In this document: piece by piece, positions 35,550-44,752 of the stretch
How positions within the stretch are numbered: position 1 is the stretch's first letter
Layout of the letters: each line of letters begins with the position of its first letter
The notes under the pieces: model-generated
Told to the model about the DNA's origin: nothing
The model's database searches: none
The model's input: only the letters and a program-made list of their open reading frames with translations
Assembly (NCBI RefSeq): GCF_003014695.1
Contig: NZ_PYAS01000006.1
Coordinates: 248,001-312,000, forward strand
Source of the DNA: Dyadobacter jiangsuensis
Lineage (GTDB): Bacteria > Bacteroidota > Bacteroidia > Cytophagales > Spirosomataceae
Length of the DNA stretch: 64,000 nt
Direction: 5' to 3'
Translations under genes and position numbers: made by a program

Positions 35550-37313
35550 CTATTTCAAATTCAGCTCCTCGCCGATCGCTTTCACCTTGTCCTTCAACGA
35601 AGCGTAAACGCTGTCGAAATCCTCGTTCTTTTCCAGCGCAGCGCGTACACCCACGTAGAACTTGATCTTCGGCTCGGTACCGGACGGGCGGCAAGTGAAT
35701 TTCGTACCGTCTTCGGTGAAGAACTGCAACACGTTCGACGATTCGATACCCATTTCTCCGGATGGAATAGCAACCGTATTACCCGATTTGAAATCGGTCG
35801 TGGTAAGCGCTTTGTAATCGTCCATTCTTACAACCGGCGATCCTGCGATGGTTTTCGGAGGATTAGCACGGAAATCGGCCATCATTTGCTGGATTTCGTC
35901 CGCGCCTGACTTGCCCTTTTTGGTCAGCGAGATCAGCCCTTCGTAGTAGAAACCAAACTGTTTGTAGATTTCCATCAGCATATCGAAGAGACTCAGGCCT
36001 TTGTCTTTCGCGTAAGCCGTAAGCTCTGCGATCATCGCGCAGGAAGCGATCGCGTCCTTGTCGCGCACCGCGTCGCCGATCAAGTAACCGTAGCTCTCCT
36101 CGCCGCCGCCGATGAATTGCTCCTGGCCTTCTTTCTCACGGATTACCTGTGCGATGTATTTGAAGCCCGTGAGCGTGTTATAGCATTTCACGTCGTAAGC
36201 CGCCGCCATCTTGTCGATCAGATCGGTGGTTACGATGGTTTTACACACAAATTGCGTTCCGGTGAGCTTGCCTGCGTCTTTCCATGCATTCAGGAGATAG
36301 TAAATGAGCACGCTGGCCGTCTGGTTACCATTCAGCAGCTGGATTTCGCCGTGGTGATTTTTCACGGCAATACCCACGCGGTCGGAATCAGGGTCGGTAC
36401 CCATTACCAGGTCAGCGTCGATTTCCTTTGCCTTTTCAACGGCTTTGGACATTGCTTCGCTTTCTTCCGGGTTTGGATAAACCACCGTCGGGAACTGGCC
36501 GTTACCTTTCGGCTCCGCTTGTTCCTCAATCAGGGTTACCGCTTCAAAACCCATTTTCCCCAACAATTGCGGCACCAGCGTCACGCCAGTTCCGTGCAAT
36601 GGGGTATATACGATTTTAAGGTCTTTCTGGCGCTCCAATGCACCTTTTGAAATCGAAAGCGAGAGAATATGGTTGATGTATTTTTCGTCCACCTCGGTAC
36701 CGATCTTCGTGATTTTCGAGGCATCGCCATCAAATTTCACCTGGTCGATCGACGTGATCGCATTTACTTCGTTGATAATGTTGGTATCGTGCGGCGCCAC
36801 TACCTGTGAGCCGTCGGTCCAGTAAGCCTTGTAGCCGTTATACTCCTTCGGGTTGTGCGATGCCGTTACTACCACCCCGCTTTTGCAGCCCAGCAGGCGT
36901 ATCGCGAAAGAAAGTTCCGGCGTCGGGCGCAAGCCTTCGAAAAGGTAAACTGAAATACCGTTTGCCGAGAAAATATCCGCGATGATCTTCGCAAACTCAT
37001 CCGATTTGATACGGCTGTCATAAGCCACTGCCACGCTTTTCGCTTCGTTCGGGAATGCTTTGTTGAGATAATTTGCCAATCCTTGCGTAGCCGTACCTAC
37101 GGTGTAGCGGTTCATGCGGTTGGAACCAATGCCTATGAGGCCCCTCAATCCGCCTGTTCCGAATTCGAGGTCTTTGTAAAACGCATCCGTCAGTTCAGTA
37201 TCGTTGCCTTCATCGATCAGTTGTTGAATGGATTGTTTCGTATCGATATCATAATCACCGTTGAGCCAGCTGCTCACTTTGGTCATCACATTCGGTTCCA
37301 ATTTTGCAGTCAT
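35550..37313 (-). CDS. Phosphoglucomutase/phosphomannomutase (phospho-sugar mutase)
   Basis: A 587-residue alpha-D-phosphohexomutase that interconverts hexose 1- and 6-phosphates. The active-site phosphoserine is Ser152 in VVTASHNPKEYNGYK; the metal loop GTDPDSDRVGIAV, the sugar-binding GGGEESYGYLIGD and the C-terminal phosphate-binding CRPSGTEPKIKFY are all present. The N-terminal FGTGGLRGLIGIGSNRMN segment places it with the large PGM2-type enzymes of Bacteroidota and Firmicutes. It follows the GH63-like glucosidase gene by 51 bp, so both may be cotranscribed for use of alpha-glucosides or glycogen/trehalose-type sugars. Confidence 0.96.
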   Translation of the reverse strand: MTAKLEPNVMTKVSSWLNGDYDIDTKQSIQQLIDEGNDTELTDAFYKDLEFGTGGLRGLIGIGSNRMNRYTVGTATQGLANYLNKAFPNEAKSVAVAYDSRIKSDEFAKIIADIFSANGISVYLFEGLRPTPELSFAIRLLGCKSGVVVTASHNPKEYNGYKAYWTDGSQVVAPHDTNIINEVNAITSIDQVKFDGDASKITKIGTEVDEKYINHILSLSISKGALERQKDLKIVYTPLHGTGVTLVPQLLGKMGFEAVTLIEEQAEPKGNGQFPTVVYPNPEESEAMSKAVEKAKEIDADLVMGTDPDSDRVGIAVKNHHGEIQLLNGNQTASVLIYYLLNAWKDAGKLTGTQFVCKTIVTTDLIDKMAAAYDVKCYNTLTGFKYIAQVIREKEGQEQFIGGGEESYGYLIGDAVRDKDAIASCAMIAELTAYAKDKGLSLFDMLMEIYKQFGFYYEGLISLTKKGKSGADEIQQMMADFRANPPKTIAGSPVVRMDDYKALTTTDFKSGNTVAIPSGEMGIESSNVLQFFTEDGTKFTCRPSGTEPKIKFYVGVRAALEKNEDFDSVYASLKDKVKAIGEELNLK

Positions 37314-37364
37314 AATCAGTTAAATAGAATTAATTAAGAGAATTTTAAAATGTATGTACCGTCC

Positions 37365-40055
37365 TTATTTACTAACCTCCAACGGCTCCTTCTCAATCGC
37401 AGAGAACTGCTCCTTCGCGGTTTTATGGATCAACTCCGCAACAAGGCCTGTCCAACCTGTCTGGTGGCTCGCCCCGCACCCGCGGCCGTTATCACCATGG
37501 AAATATTCGTAAAACAGAACGTGGTCGTTAAAGTTAGGGTCTTTCTGCATTTTCTCATCATGGCCGTACACCGCGCGCTTTCCTTCCGAATCCTTCTTAA
37601 AAATGTCGATCAACCGGCAAGCAATAGCCAATGCGGCGTCTTTGATCGTCGTAAGGTTACCGGAATTGGTCGGGTATTCGATCATGAAATCCTCGCCGTA
37701 ATAGGAGTGGAATTTCATCAGTGAGTCGAAAATGAGGTAATTAAGCGGGAACCAGATCGGCCCGCGCCAGTTGGAGTTACCGCCCATGATGTCGGTCAAC
37801 GCCTCCGCAGGCGTATAATCGACCTGCAACACCTCACCGTTGATATAAAACTTGTAAGGGTTCTCCTCGTGGTATTTGGACAACGCCCGCACACCGTAAT
37901 CCGAAAGAAACTCGCTCTCGTCGAGCATCCGTTTCATGATCATCTTCATCCGGTGGCCGCGCAGGATCGACAGCAGCCTGTTTTCTCCCTTACCCGATTC
38001 AAACCAACGCGAAATCAGTCTCGCGAGGTCAGGACGGTTGGCCAATACCCATTCAACCCGGCGTTTGAAAATCGGCAGCTTGTCCAGATTCTGCGGATCG
38101 AGAATTTCCACCGCAAATAACGGTATCAATCCTACGATCGAACGAACTTTCAATAGAATGCTCTGCCCATTCGGAATATGGATCACGTCGTAATAGAACT
38201 GATCTTCCTCGTCCCAAAGACTAATCGATGAGTTTTTGCCTCCAATCGATTCCATCGCGCCTGCAATGTGCAGGAAGTGCTCGAAGAATTTGGAAGCCAT
38301 ATCCTGGTAAACGCCGTGCACGAGCGCCACTTCCACGGAAATGCGGAGCATATTCAGCGTGTACATCGCCATCCAGCCCGTCGCGTCTGCCTGTTGCAAC
38401 TTACCGCCAAACGGCATCGGCGTCGAGCGATCGAACACCCCGATATTGTCGAGCCCGAGGAAGCCGCCACTGAATATATTGTTGCCGGTATCGTCCTTCT
38501 GATTGACCCACCAGGTGAAGTTCAGCAGCAGTTTATGGAATATCTTTTCCAGGAACTCGATATCCCCTACCCCGTTGTTCTGCTCCCGGTCGATCTCATA
38601 CACTTTCCAGGTTGCCCAGCCGTGTACCGGCGGGTTTACGTCGGAGAAGTTCCACTCGTACGCGGGTATCTGCCCGTTCGGGTGCATGTAGTACTCGCGC
38701 AGGAGGATTTCAAGTTGTCTTTTGGCAAAATCGGCGTCTACTCTCGCGAGCGGCACGCAATGGAAAGCCAGATCCCAGGCGGCAAACCACGGGTATTCCC
38801 ATTTGTCGGGCATTGAAATGATATTGGCCGCATACAAATGCTTCCAACCCGAGTTGCGGCCCCATTTGCGGCCCTGGTTAGGCCCCGGCTGCGCTGGGTC
38901 GCCTTTCAGCCATTCATATACATTATAATAATAAAACTGCTTGCTCCAAAGCATTCCCGCGTACGATTGGCGCTGGATCGAGCGGAGGTCGGCATCGGCC
39001 ACGTCGCGCTGTAAATCATCGTAAAACTCGTCGGCTTCGCGGATTCTTTTGGTAAAAAGGTCTTCAAAACCACCAAAAGGTTCGGAAATAGAATGATTAA
39101 CAAAACGCAGGCGGAAAGTAAAGCTTTCACCGCCCTTGATAGTTTTGGTAAAACGCGCTGCCGCTTTCGTACCAATATTGTTCGGATTGACCGTGTTGGA
39201 TTTCTGGCCGCTTACGATATAGTCGTTAATCCCGTCCTTAGGATAAGCCGTGTTATTGGCCGTACCGTAAAGCTTTTTGAAATTCGTTTCGTTCTCACAG
39301 AACAGCAGTTCATCCGCGCCGTCGAGGTAAAGGTTATATTTCCCGTGTTTCCGGTGCGTTACTTCGATCAGGCGATTGGAAATACCATTCATGATCGGCT
39401 TGTAATTGAACGCCTCGTAGCCCCACGACCAGGTATTCCGGAACATAATCTGCGGCAGCACGGTAATCGGCGCTTCTTCCTTACCCCGGTTGAACACCGT
39501 CACTTTCATCAGAATATCCTCCTCATCGGCCTTGGCGTGCTCGATAAAGATGTCGAAATACTCGTCGTTATCGAACACACCTGTGTCCATGATCTCGTAC
39601 TCCGGGTCCTGTTTGCCGCGCCGGCCGTTTTCCTGGCGCAGATTGTCGTACGGGAATGGCTGCTGCGGGTACTTATACAGCATTTTAGTGTACGAATGCG
39701 TAGGCGTGCTATCGAGATAATAATACATCTCCTTCACGTCTTCCCCGTGATTCGATTCCCGGTTGGTCAGCCCAAAAATGCGCTCTTTCAGTATTTTGTC
39801 CTTATGGTTCCAGAACCCGAAAGACAGACATATATGTTGCTTGTTATCAGAAAAACCACCGATCCCGTCTTCGCCCCAGCGGTATGCTTTGGAAAGCGCC
39901 ATTTCGTGGGTAATATAGTTCCAGGCATCTCCATTGCCACTATAATCCTCCCTCACCGTGCCCCATTGGCGCTCCGATAAGTAAGGTCCCCATTTCTTCC
40001 ATCCCTTGTTTTCTGTTTGAAGACTTAACCTAACTTTTTCAGCTCCTTGTGCCAT
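37365..40055 (-). CDS. GH63-like (MGH1-type) glucosidase
   Basis: An 896-residue glycoside hydrolase-like protein with an (alpha/alpha)6 barrel similar to GH63 and mannosylglycerate hydrolases. Visible landmarks: WGTVREDYSGNGDAWNYITHEMALSKAYRWGEDGIGGF near the N-terminus, FAAWDLAFHCVPLARVD, QIPAYEWNFSDVNPPVHGWA, DNIGVFDRS and NSNWRGPIWFPLNYL (W-R-G-P-I-W-F-P is a strong GH63 signature). No signal peptide is evident from the preferred start at 40055 (MAQGAEKVRL), so it is probably cytoplasmic; the extension to 40127 lacks support. It precedes the phosphohexomutase gene. A LacI-type palindrome lies about 52 nt upstream. Confidence 0.92.
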   Translation of the reverse strand: MAQGAEKVRLSLQTENKGWKKWGPYLSERQWGTVREDYSGNGDAWNYITHEMALSKAYRWGEDGIGGFSDNKQHICLSFGFWNHKDKILKERIFGLTNRESNHGEDVKEMYYYLDSTPTHSYTKMLYKYPQQPFPYDNLRQENGRRGKQDPEYEIMDTGVFDNDEYFDIFIEHAKADEEDILMKVTVFNRGKEEAPITVLPQIMFRNTWSWGYEAFNYKPIMNGISNRLIEVTHRKHGKYNLYLDGADELLFCENETNFKKLYGTANNTAYPKDGINDYIVSGQKSNTVNPNNIGTKAAARFTKTIKGGESFTFRLRFVNHSISEPFGGFEDLFTKRIREADEFYDDLQRDVADADLRSIQRQSYAGMLWSKQFYYYNVYEWLKGDPAQPGPNQGRKWGRNSGWKHLYAANIISMPDKWEYPWFAAWDLAFHCVPLARVDADFAKRQLEILLREYYMHPNGQIPAYEWNFSDVNPPVHGWATWKVYEIDREQNNGVGDIEFLEKIFHKLLLNFTWWVNQKDDTGNNIFSGGFLGLDNIGVFDRSTPMPFGGKLQQADATGWMAMYTLNMLRISVEVALVHGVYQDMASKFFEHFLHIAGAMESIGGKNSSISLWDEEDQFYYDVIHIPNGQSILLKVRSIVGLIPLFAVEILDPQNLDKLPIFKRRVEWVLANRPDLARLISRWFESGKGENRLLSILRGHRMKMIMKRMLDESEFLSDYGVRALSKYHEENPYKFYINGEVLQVDYTPAEALTDIMGGNSNWRGPIWFPLNYLIFDSLMKFHSYYGEDFMIEYPTNSGNLTTIKDAALAIACRLIDIFKKDSEGKRAVYGHDEKMQKDPNFNDHVLFYEYFHGDNGRGCGASHQTGWTGLVAELIHKTAKEQFSAIEKEPLEVSK

Positions 40056-40106
40056 TAATCCGTCAATTTTTCGAAAGGAATGAATTTCAATAATTACCCA
40101 ATTTAG

Positions 40107-40118
40107 AAAACCGGTTTT
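40107..40118. promoter_or_regulatory. LacI/GalR-type operator palindrome
   Basis: AAAACCGGTTTT is a perfect 12-bp palindrome with the central CG typical of LacI-family operators. Related half-sites occur at 40131-40137 (AAACCGG) and 40169-40174 (ACCGGT). It lies 52 nt before the glucosidase start, so repression of the glucosidase-mutase unit is plausible. The regulator is not in the window. Confidence 0.5.
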
Positions 40119-40203
40119 CAAAAACACCAGAAACCGGAAGAAAATTGAAAAAATTTAACAATCCGGCAACCGGTCGTCTGCGGCCACAAAAAAGCGTATA
40201 ATC

Positions 40204-40218
40204 GACTCATAATGAGTC
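40204..40218. promoter_or_regulatory. 15-bp perfect palindrome
   Basis: GACTCAT-A-ATGAGTC, between the end of the D-Ala-D-Ala ligase-like gene and the glucosidase start. It is too short and lacks a T run for termination, so a protein-binding site is the likelier reading. Confidence 0.4.
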
Positions 40219-40246
40219 AAAATAAGTAACCCACGAATACTTGCAA

Positions 40247-41947
40247 TTACTGGGCAGGGTTGTCTATTCGGATAATGTCATACGAAACGTCCCCGGCGAA
40301 GAAGTACGTAAGCGCAGCCGCCTTTTGCGAGGTTTCGACCAACAGGGGATGCCGGTCGGCGTGTAGCAATTCCTCCACATCCGATACATATTCCTTGAAC
40401 ATCAACGGATTGGGCAATTGATAGAACTGCCCGTCGGCGGCTTTCAATACCGGAACAGGCGTTACTTTTCCACCCGCATTCAACAGGCCATAACGACGCC
40501 TCGCTTCGACATAGGCTTCGTCGGTCGCGTCAAAAACGATGTGTTCAACCGGCTTTTCGACGGCTATGTTTGCGGCTATACGCTTATCGAGCGTTTCGAG
40601 CAATGCCCGGAACGCCCATGTGTGCTTACCCGAGCGTATACGCTCACGCAGCGACTGGCGCACGAGATAGGTCAATGCCTGGGTTACGTTCAAGCCAATT
40701 TCCGCCATTTGTTTGAAAATGAAAGAGGTCGGCGACATTCCCGGGATCGTGTTCGGGTCGTGGAGCAGGATAGTGCCGTTTTCCGTGAGGAAGCCATCGA
40801 TCCGCACGCAAGCTGTAATACCCAGCTGCTGGAACGTCGCGGCGATCATCTGCTGAATTTCCTGGTTCTTTTCGAGCGAAGTATCTACCGGAATACGCTT
40901 GCGGCTGGCACCAGGCTTATATTTTGCATTAAAGTCAAATACCTTCACCATTTTGATCACCTCGCTCGGCGGCAATGCGAGCGGTGAACCGTCGTCGAAT
41001 TGAATACAGCCGCAGGAAAACTCCTGACCGTTTACAAACTCCTCGACCAGCACCTGGTCTTCTGCATTCGAGCTGCTCAGCAGTGCGTGGTTATTGCCTT
41101 CCGAGAAATAGATTTCGAGCTCGCTGATCAGCGTCGTAGGATGGTAGATTGTTTTCCCGTCCAGGATCACCGGGAAACCGATACCTTCATCCAGATTAGC
41201 TATTTTTTGGCCCCAGGCCAGCTTTTCGGCTTCATCCAACTCCTTCCAGGTCTCCGCATCGAGCTCAATCTGAAAAAAGCATTGGTTTACGGCCGACACA
41301 AATTCCTCCAGAGAATCCTCCTTCACAATCGCCACGCCGATCGACGACCCCTGGTGAGGAGCCTTAATGACCAATGGCAGTCCGAGATGCTTTTTCAAAA
41401 CCTGAAAAAGCAATGGGTAATCCTTAGGAACCCATTGGCTGTATTTGAGCGTCCAACTCTTTTTCTCCTGCCCGTTTACGAGGGCAATCATTTCGTTTTG
41501 TAATATCTTATCAATTCCCACAGCCGACCCCATCAAACCCGGACCGCTGTAAGGGATTTTGTACCATTCCAGCAAGCCCTGGATTGCACCGTCTTCGCAA
41601 TCGGGCCCGTGCATGGCCAGGAATACGAAATCGAAATGTTCTTTAAATTCAGCCGGCGAAATCAGTTTCCCGATTTCGGCGGGAATACCGGCCGCGGCCA
41701 GTTCGGGAAAAGATTCGATGTACGTTTTGAAACCATCTTTTTGAATGCCCGGCGCGGGATAAAACTCCCGGATTTCGGACGAATACATCAATTCCTTTTG
41801 CAGCAGAATGAACCTGCCAAAGCTGTCCACAAAAACCGGTACCGGCTCAAAAAGTGACTTATCGAGGTATTCAAATGCTGTTTTACCACCTGCAAATGAT
41901 ATCTCCCGCTCGCGGGAAGGACCTCCAAAAAAAATTCCGATACGCAT
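40247..41947 (-). CDS. Long D-alanine--D-alanine ligase-like ATP-grasp protein
   Basis: A 566-residue ATP-grasp protein related to D-Ala-D-Ala ligase. The N-terminus has the Ddl signature MRIGIFFGGPSREREISFAGG and FLAMHGPDCEDGAIQGLLEWYKIPYSGPG; the ATP-grasp part has LPLVIKAPHQGSSIGVAIV, VLVEEFVNGQEFSCGCIQF, ACVRIDGFLTENGTILLHDPNTIPGMSPTSFIFKQM. Ordinary Ddl is about 310-370 residues; here there are a middle insertion (about 230-290) and a C-terminal extension of over 100 residues (from about LRERIRSGKH). It could be the main Ddl of this organism, a known long form in Cytophagales, or a peptide ligase of another specificity. No neighbour is a peptidoglycan gene. Confidence 0.85.
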   Translation of the reverse strand: MRIGIFFGGPSREREISFAGGKTAFEYLDKSLFEPVPVFVDSFGRFILLQKELMYSSEIREFYPAPGIQKDGFKTYIESFPELAAAGIPAEIGKLISPAEFKEHFDFVFLAMHGPDCEDGAIQGLLEWYKIPYSGPGLMGSAVGIDKILQNEMIALVNGQEKKSWTLKYSQWVPKDYPLLFQVLKKHLGLPLVIKAPHQGSSIGVAIVKEDSLEEFVSAVNQCFFQIELDAETWKELDEAEKLAWGQKIANLDEGIGFPVILDGKTIYHPTTLISELEIYFSEGNNHALLSSSNAEDQVLVEEFVNGQEFSCGCIQFDDGSPLALPPSEVIKMVKVFDFNAKYKPGASRKRIPVDTSLEKNQEIQQMIAATFQQLGITACVRIDGFLTENGTILLHDPNTIPGMSPTSFIFKQMAEIGLNVTQALTYLVRQSLRERIRSGKHTWAFRALLETLDKRIAANIAVEKPVEHIVFDATDEAYVEARRRYGLLNAGGKVTPVPVLKAADGQFYQLPNPLMFKEYVSDVEELLHADRHPLLVETSQKAAALTYFFAGDVSYDIIRIDNPAQ

Positions 41948-42048
41948 GTTTGATATTCCTGATTAATGCATTCCAATGATGCCCGCAATATAAGTGACTA
42001 ATCGGGAGGAATCAATTTCTGCCTATTTACCGCGCGGATTAAAAAGCA

Positions 42049-42080
42049 AAAAGCAGCTTCCCGTTAAGGAAACTGCTTTT
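42049..42080 (-). terminator. Intrinsic terminator after the nifU-like gene
   Basis: AAAAGCAG-c-TTCC pairs with GGAA-a-CTGCTTTT across a six-base loop, with T-rich sequence on the minus strand side. It closes the GSCFA-mrp-nifU group 30 bp after the stop. Confidence 0.8.
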
Positions 42081-42109
42081 GATCAATATTTGATAGGAAT
42101 TTTCCGCTG

Positions 42110-42367
42110 TTATGCCAGCTCAGGCACGTTCGAGGAAACAACCTTATTAATGTAAGGCACCGCTTTGCGGATCGATTCTTCCAAGCCTGCACGGAAAGTC
42201 ATCGCGCTCATCGGGCAGCTTTGGCAGGAGCCTTGCAGTTCCAGTTTCACAGTCATGTCGTCCGTCAGCTCCACCAATTTCACATCGCCTCCGTCAGCAT
42301 GCAGGTAAGGACGCACCGTTTCGAGCGCCTGCTCGATCAATTCTATGGTTTTTTCTTTTGAATCCAT
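42110..42367 (-). CDS. NifU C-terminal domain iron-sulfur scaffold protein
   Basis: An 85-residue protein made only of the NifU/NfuA scaffold domain, which carries and transfers Fe-S clusters. The conserved core VRPYLHADGGDVKLVEL is followed by the cluster-binding CQSC (Cys48 and Cys51) in LQGSCQSCPMSAMTF. The length equals the bare domain. It lies 68 bp after the Mrp gene on the same strand, a standard pairing of Fe-S assembly proteins in Bacteroidota, and ends at a terminator. Confidence 0.95.
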   Translation of the reverse strand: MDSKEKTIELIEQALETVRPYLHADGGDVKLVELTDDMTVKLELQGSCQSCPMSAMTFRAGLEESIRKAVPYINKVVSSNVPELA

Positions 42368-42435
42368 TGTTAAAAAGTCTGTCTGCTAAGATGCAAGATT
42401 ATATCCAAAAAATCAAATCATTCAGTTACTAACTA

Positions 42436-43542
42436 CTAAACCTGGATTTCGACCGCTTTGGTTTTCTCGCGCGATGCATTCCGGATCGCTATCTGCTGCG
42501 CCAATGCCTCAGCGGCATCCATAAATGCCTCGTTCACGATCTCGTTCGTATCCATTACAGCCGGACGGCCGTCGTCACCCGCCTCACGAATGCCCTGTAC
42601 CAACGGGATTTGCCCAATCAGAGGCACATCGAACTTATCTGCCAGCGACTGACCGCCTCCTTTGCCAAAAATATGGTATTTGTGGTTCGGCAATTCTTCC
42701 GGCGTAAACCAGGCCATATTTTCAATTACACCTAGAACAGGCACATTAATCTGCGGCTGCTTGAACATCGACAGACCTTTCACAGCGTCGGCCAACGCCA
42801 CTTTCTGAGGGGTAGTTACCACCACCGCACCGGTTACCGGAACAGTTTGGACTAACGTAAGGTGAATATCGCTCGTGCCGGGCGGCAAATCGATCAACAG
42901 GTAATCCAGATCGCCCCAGTCGGTATCGCCGAAGAACTGACGCAATGCCTGGCTAGCCATTGGTCCGCGCCAAACCACCGCACTGTCCGGCGGCGTCAGG
43001 AAGCCTATTGACATCATTTTGATACCATATTGGCGGATTGGGTTAATATAGTTTTTTCCGTCCTTCGGTGTAATCGTGGGCTGCATATTCTCCGCACCGA
43101 ACATCACCGGGATCGAAGGGCCTGAAATATCCGCATCGATAATACCCACTTTCGCGCCCGAGCGGTGCAATGCCATCGCGAGGTTGGCGGTAACTGTCGA
43201 TTTACCTACCCCACCCTTGCCGGACGAGATCGCAATCACGTTTTTCACGCCGGGGATCAACGGGCCCGTGTGGCGGGTAGTCGTCACATTGGCAGTGAGT
43301 TTGATGATCACCTCCACCTCCGGACTCAGATGCTCGTGGATCGCATTCTCGCAATTCTTCCTGATCAGTTCTTTGAGGGGACAAGCGGGGGTAGTCAGCA
43401 CTACGGTAAACCGAACCTGGTTTACACCGATTTCTATATCCTGGATCATACCGAGCGTCACCAGATCCTTTTTCAGATCGGGCTCTTCCACAGTACTCAA
43501 CGCCTGCAATACTTTTTCTTTATTGATTGTAAATTCTCCCAT
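42436..43542 (-). CDS. Mrp/ApbC family Fe-S cluster carrier ATPase
   Basis: A 368-residue Mrp/NBP35-type P-loop ATPase. An N-terminal MIP18/DUF59 domain (residues 1-90, VEEPDLKKDLVTLGMI, TTPACPLKELI) precedes the deviant Walker A GKGGVGKS (108-115). DADISGPSIPVMFG, GDTDWGDLDYLLIDLPPGTSD and TTPQKVALADAVKG follow. The usual CPxC cluster-bridging motif after ENM is absent: the protein reads ENMAWFTPEELPNHKYHIFG. This variant is seen in Bacteroidota. The gene is between GSCFA (59-bp gap) and nifU. A carrier of Fe-S clusters is the inferred role, with altered cluster ligation. Confidence 0.94.
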   Translation of the reverse strand: MGEFTINKEKVLQALSTVEEPDLKKDLVTLGMIQDIEIGVNQVRFTVVLTTPACPLKELIRKNCENAIHEHLSPEVEVIIKLTANVTTTRHTGPLIPGVKNVIAISSGKGGVGKSTVTANLAMALHRSGAKVGIIDADISGPSIPVMFGAENMQPTITPKDGKNYINPIRQYGIKMMSIGFLTPPDSAVVWRGPMASQALRQFFGDTDWGDLDYLLIDLPPGTSDIHLTLVQTVPVTGAVVVTTPQKVALADAVKGLSMFKQPQINVPVLGVIENMAWFTPEELPNHKYHIFGKGGGQSLADKFDVPLIGQIPLVQGIREAGDDGRPAVMDTNEIVNEAFMDAAEALAQQIAIRNASREKTKAVEIQV

Positions 43543-43601
43543 TATTATGGTTGGTACTTTGACTTGATATTATGCAACACGAAATGCCGCCAATGAGTTT
43601 G

Positions 43602-44603
43602 TTACATTCCCGGAAATTCTCCGATCCTACGTTCCACTTCCTCCATTTCAGCGGAAACATCCACGGTGCGTGAAATAGCATTCAGCTTACTCCACAGCGA
43701 TTTCAGCATTTTTAAATGCCCCGGCGTAAGGCCATGCTGCGGCCGATGGGCCAGGGTATCCCGAACAGACGCCCATTCGTTCATGAACTTCAAAGAGGCG
43801 GCATCGATATAATTTTGTGCAAATGCATTGAAAACGTATTCCTCCGCCAAGCTGCTGGGGTGGATCATATCTTCCTTATAAAAGCGGTAATCGCGCAATT
43901 CGTCGATCATGATCTCATAAGACGGGAAGTACTCAACATGCTTGTATTTCTCTGAAAGGCGGTGGGCTACCAGGCGCAATGTCGATTTGCTCACCTGATT
44001 GAGCGGAAGCGTATCACGCGTGTGACGCACGGGGCTTACCGTCAGCAGTATGCGCAGCTTGCGGTTATAGGGGATCAGTTTCTGGATCAATTGCTCGAAT
44101 GCAATCGAAATCTGATCGAAATGAAGGAGCTCTTTGATAAAACGGTCGGCTGGCACTTTGTGGCAGTTGCCGACGATCAGGTTGGTCTTCCGGTGGCGGT
44201 ACGCATAGGCGGTACCAAGCGTAATCACCAACACATCGGCCTCGGCCAGAAATTCACGGATCTCATCCAACTGGTCGGAAAGCTGTGCATCTAATGCACC
44301 CTGTCCCGCGGCCCATTGCGACGAATGGAAATCGTGATGCAGCCAGATCTGATCAGGATTTTGCAGGAACAATGCCGGATTAGGCCTCTTCCCTTCCATC
44401 GCATTGTCGAGTATTTTGCATATCGTCAACGGGTTGAACACCGTACCCACCGGATTATTGAGCACATCGAACTTATAACTCCCCAACTGGCTGCCGAGCA
44501 CCTCGGCAAAGCAGGAGCCGATGGTCAGTATTTTAGTGTGGTGATCAATCTTCCAATCCGGGGCATCCAGGGCAACTTCCGTACTCAACTTTATTTCCTT
44601 CAT
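43602..44603 (-). CDS. GSCFA domain protein
   Basis: A 333-residue protein defined by the motif GSCFA (LTIGSCFAEVLGSQLG, near residues 27-42). Other conserved stretches are NPVGTVFNPLTICKIL, VLVITLGTAYAYRH, LLTVSPVRHTRDTLPLNQVSKSTL and YFPSYEIMIDELRDYRFYKEDMIHPS. The fold is related to SGNH hydrolases (GSCFA as block I with Ser, and the D-x-x-H in block V, here DMIHPS). The substrate is unknown. It is the first gene of the mrp-nifU group. CAAAATTA at 44628-44635 is a -7-like box on the coding strand, 25 nt before the start. Confidence 0.93.
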   Translation of the reverse strand: MKEIKLSTEVALDAPDWKIDHHTKILTIGSCFAEVLGSQLGSYKFDVLNNPVGTVFNPLTICKILDNAMEGKRPNPALFLQNPDQIWLHHDFHSSQWAAGQGALDAQLSDQLDEIREFLAEADVLVITLGTAYAYRHRKTNLIVGNCHKVPADRFIKELLHFDQISIAFEQLIQKLIPYNRKLRILLTVSPVRHTRDTLPLNQVSKSTLRLVAHRLSEKYKHVEYFPSYEIMIDELRDYRFYKEDMIHPSSLAEEYVFNAFAQNYIDAASLKFMNEWASVRDTLAHRPQHGLTPGHLKMLKSLWSKLNAISRTVDVSAEMEEVERRIGEFPGM

Positions 44604-44686
44604 TACATAAAAACGACAAGCGGGCTACAAAATTAAGCATGAAAACCACAGGATTTCACTAAATGCTGGGGTTTAGCAATTTATAA

Positions 44687-44717
44687 TTTGGGTTATAGGA
44701 AAATTTTATATGTTTGG
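44687..44717 (+). promoter_or_regulatory. Consensus Bacteroidota promoter for the DUF6934-like gene
   Basis: TTTG (44687-44690), a 19-bp spacer, then TATGTTTG (44710-44717): an exact match to the Bacteroidota housekeeping promoter. It leaves a leader of about 30 nt before the ATG at 44753. Confidence 0.75.
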
Positions 44718-44752
44718 CTGCATTTCAGAACACACTATAAACTGTCAAATCT

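Noticed and set aside
39093-39980. 295-codon plus-strand open frame
   Set aside because: Antisense shadow of the GH63-like glucosidase; the opposite strand has clear family motifs over the same stretch.
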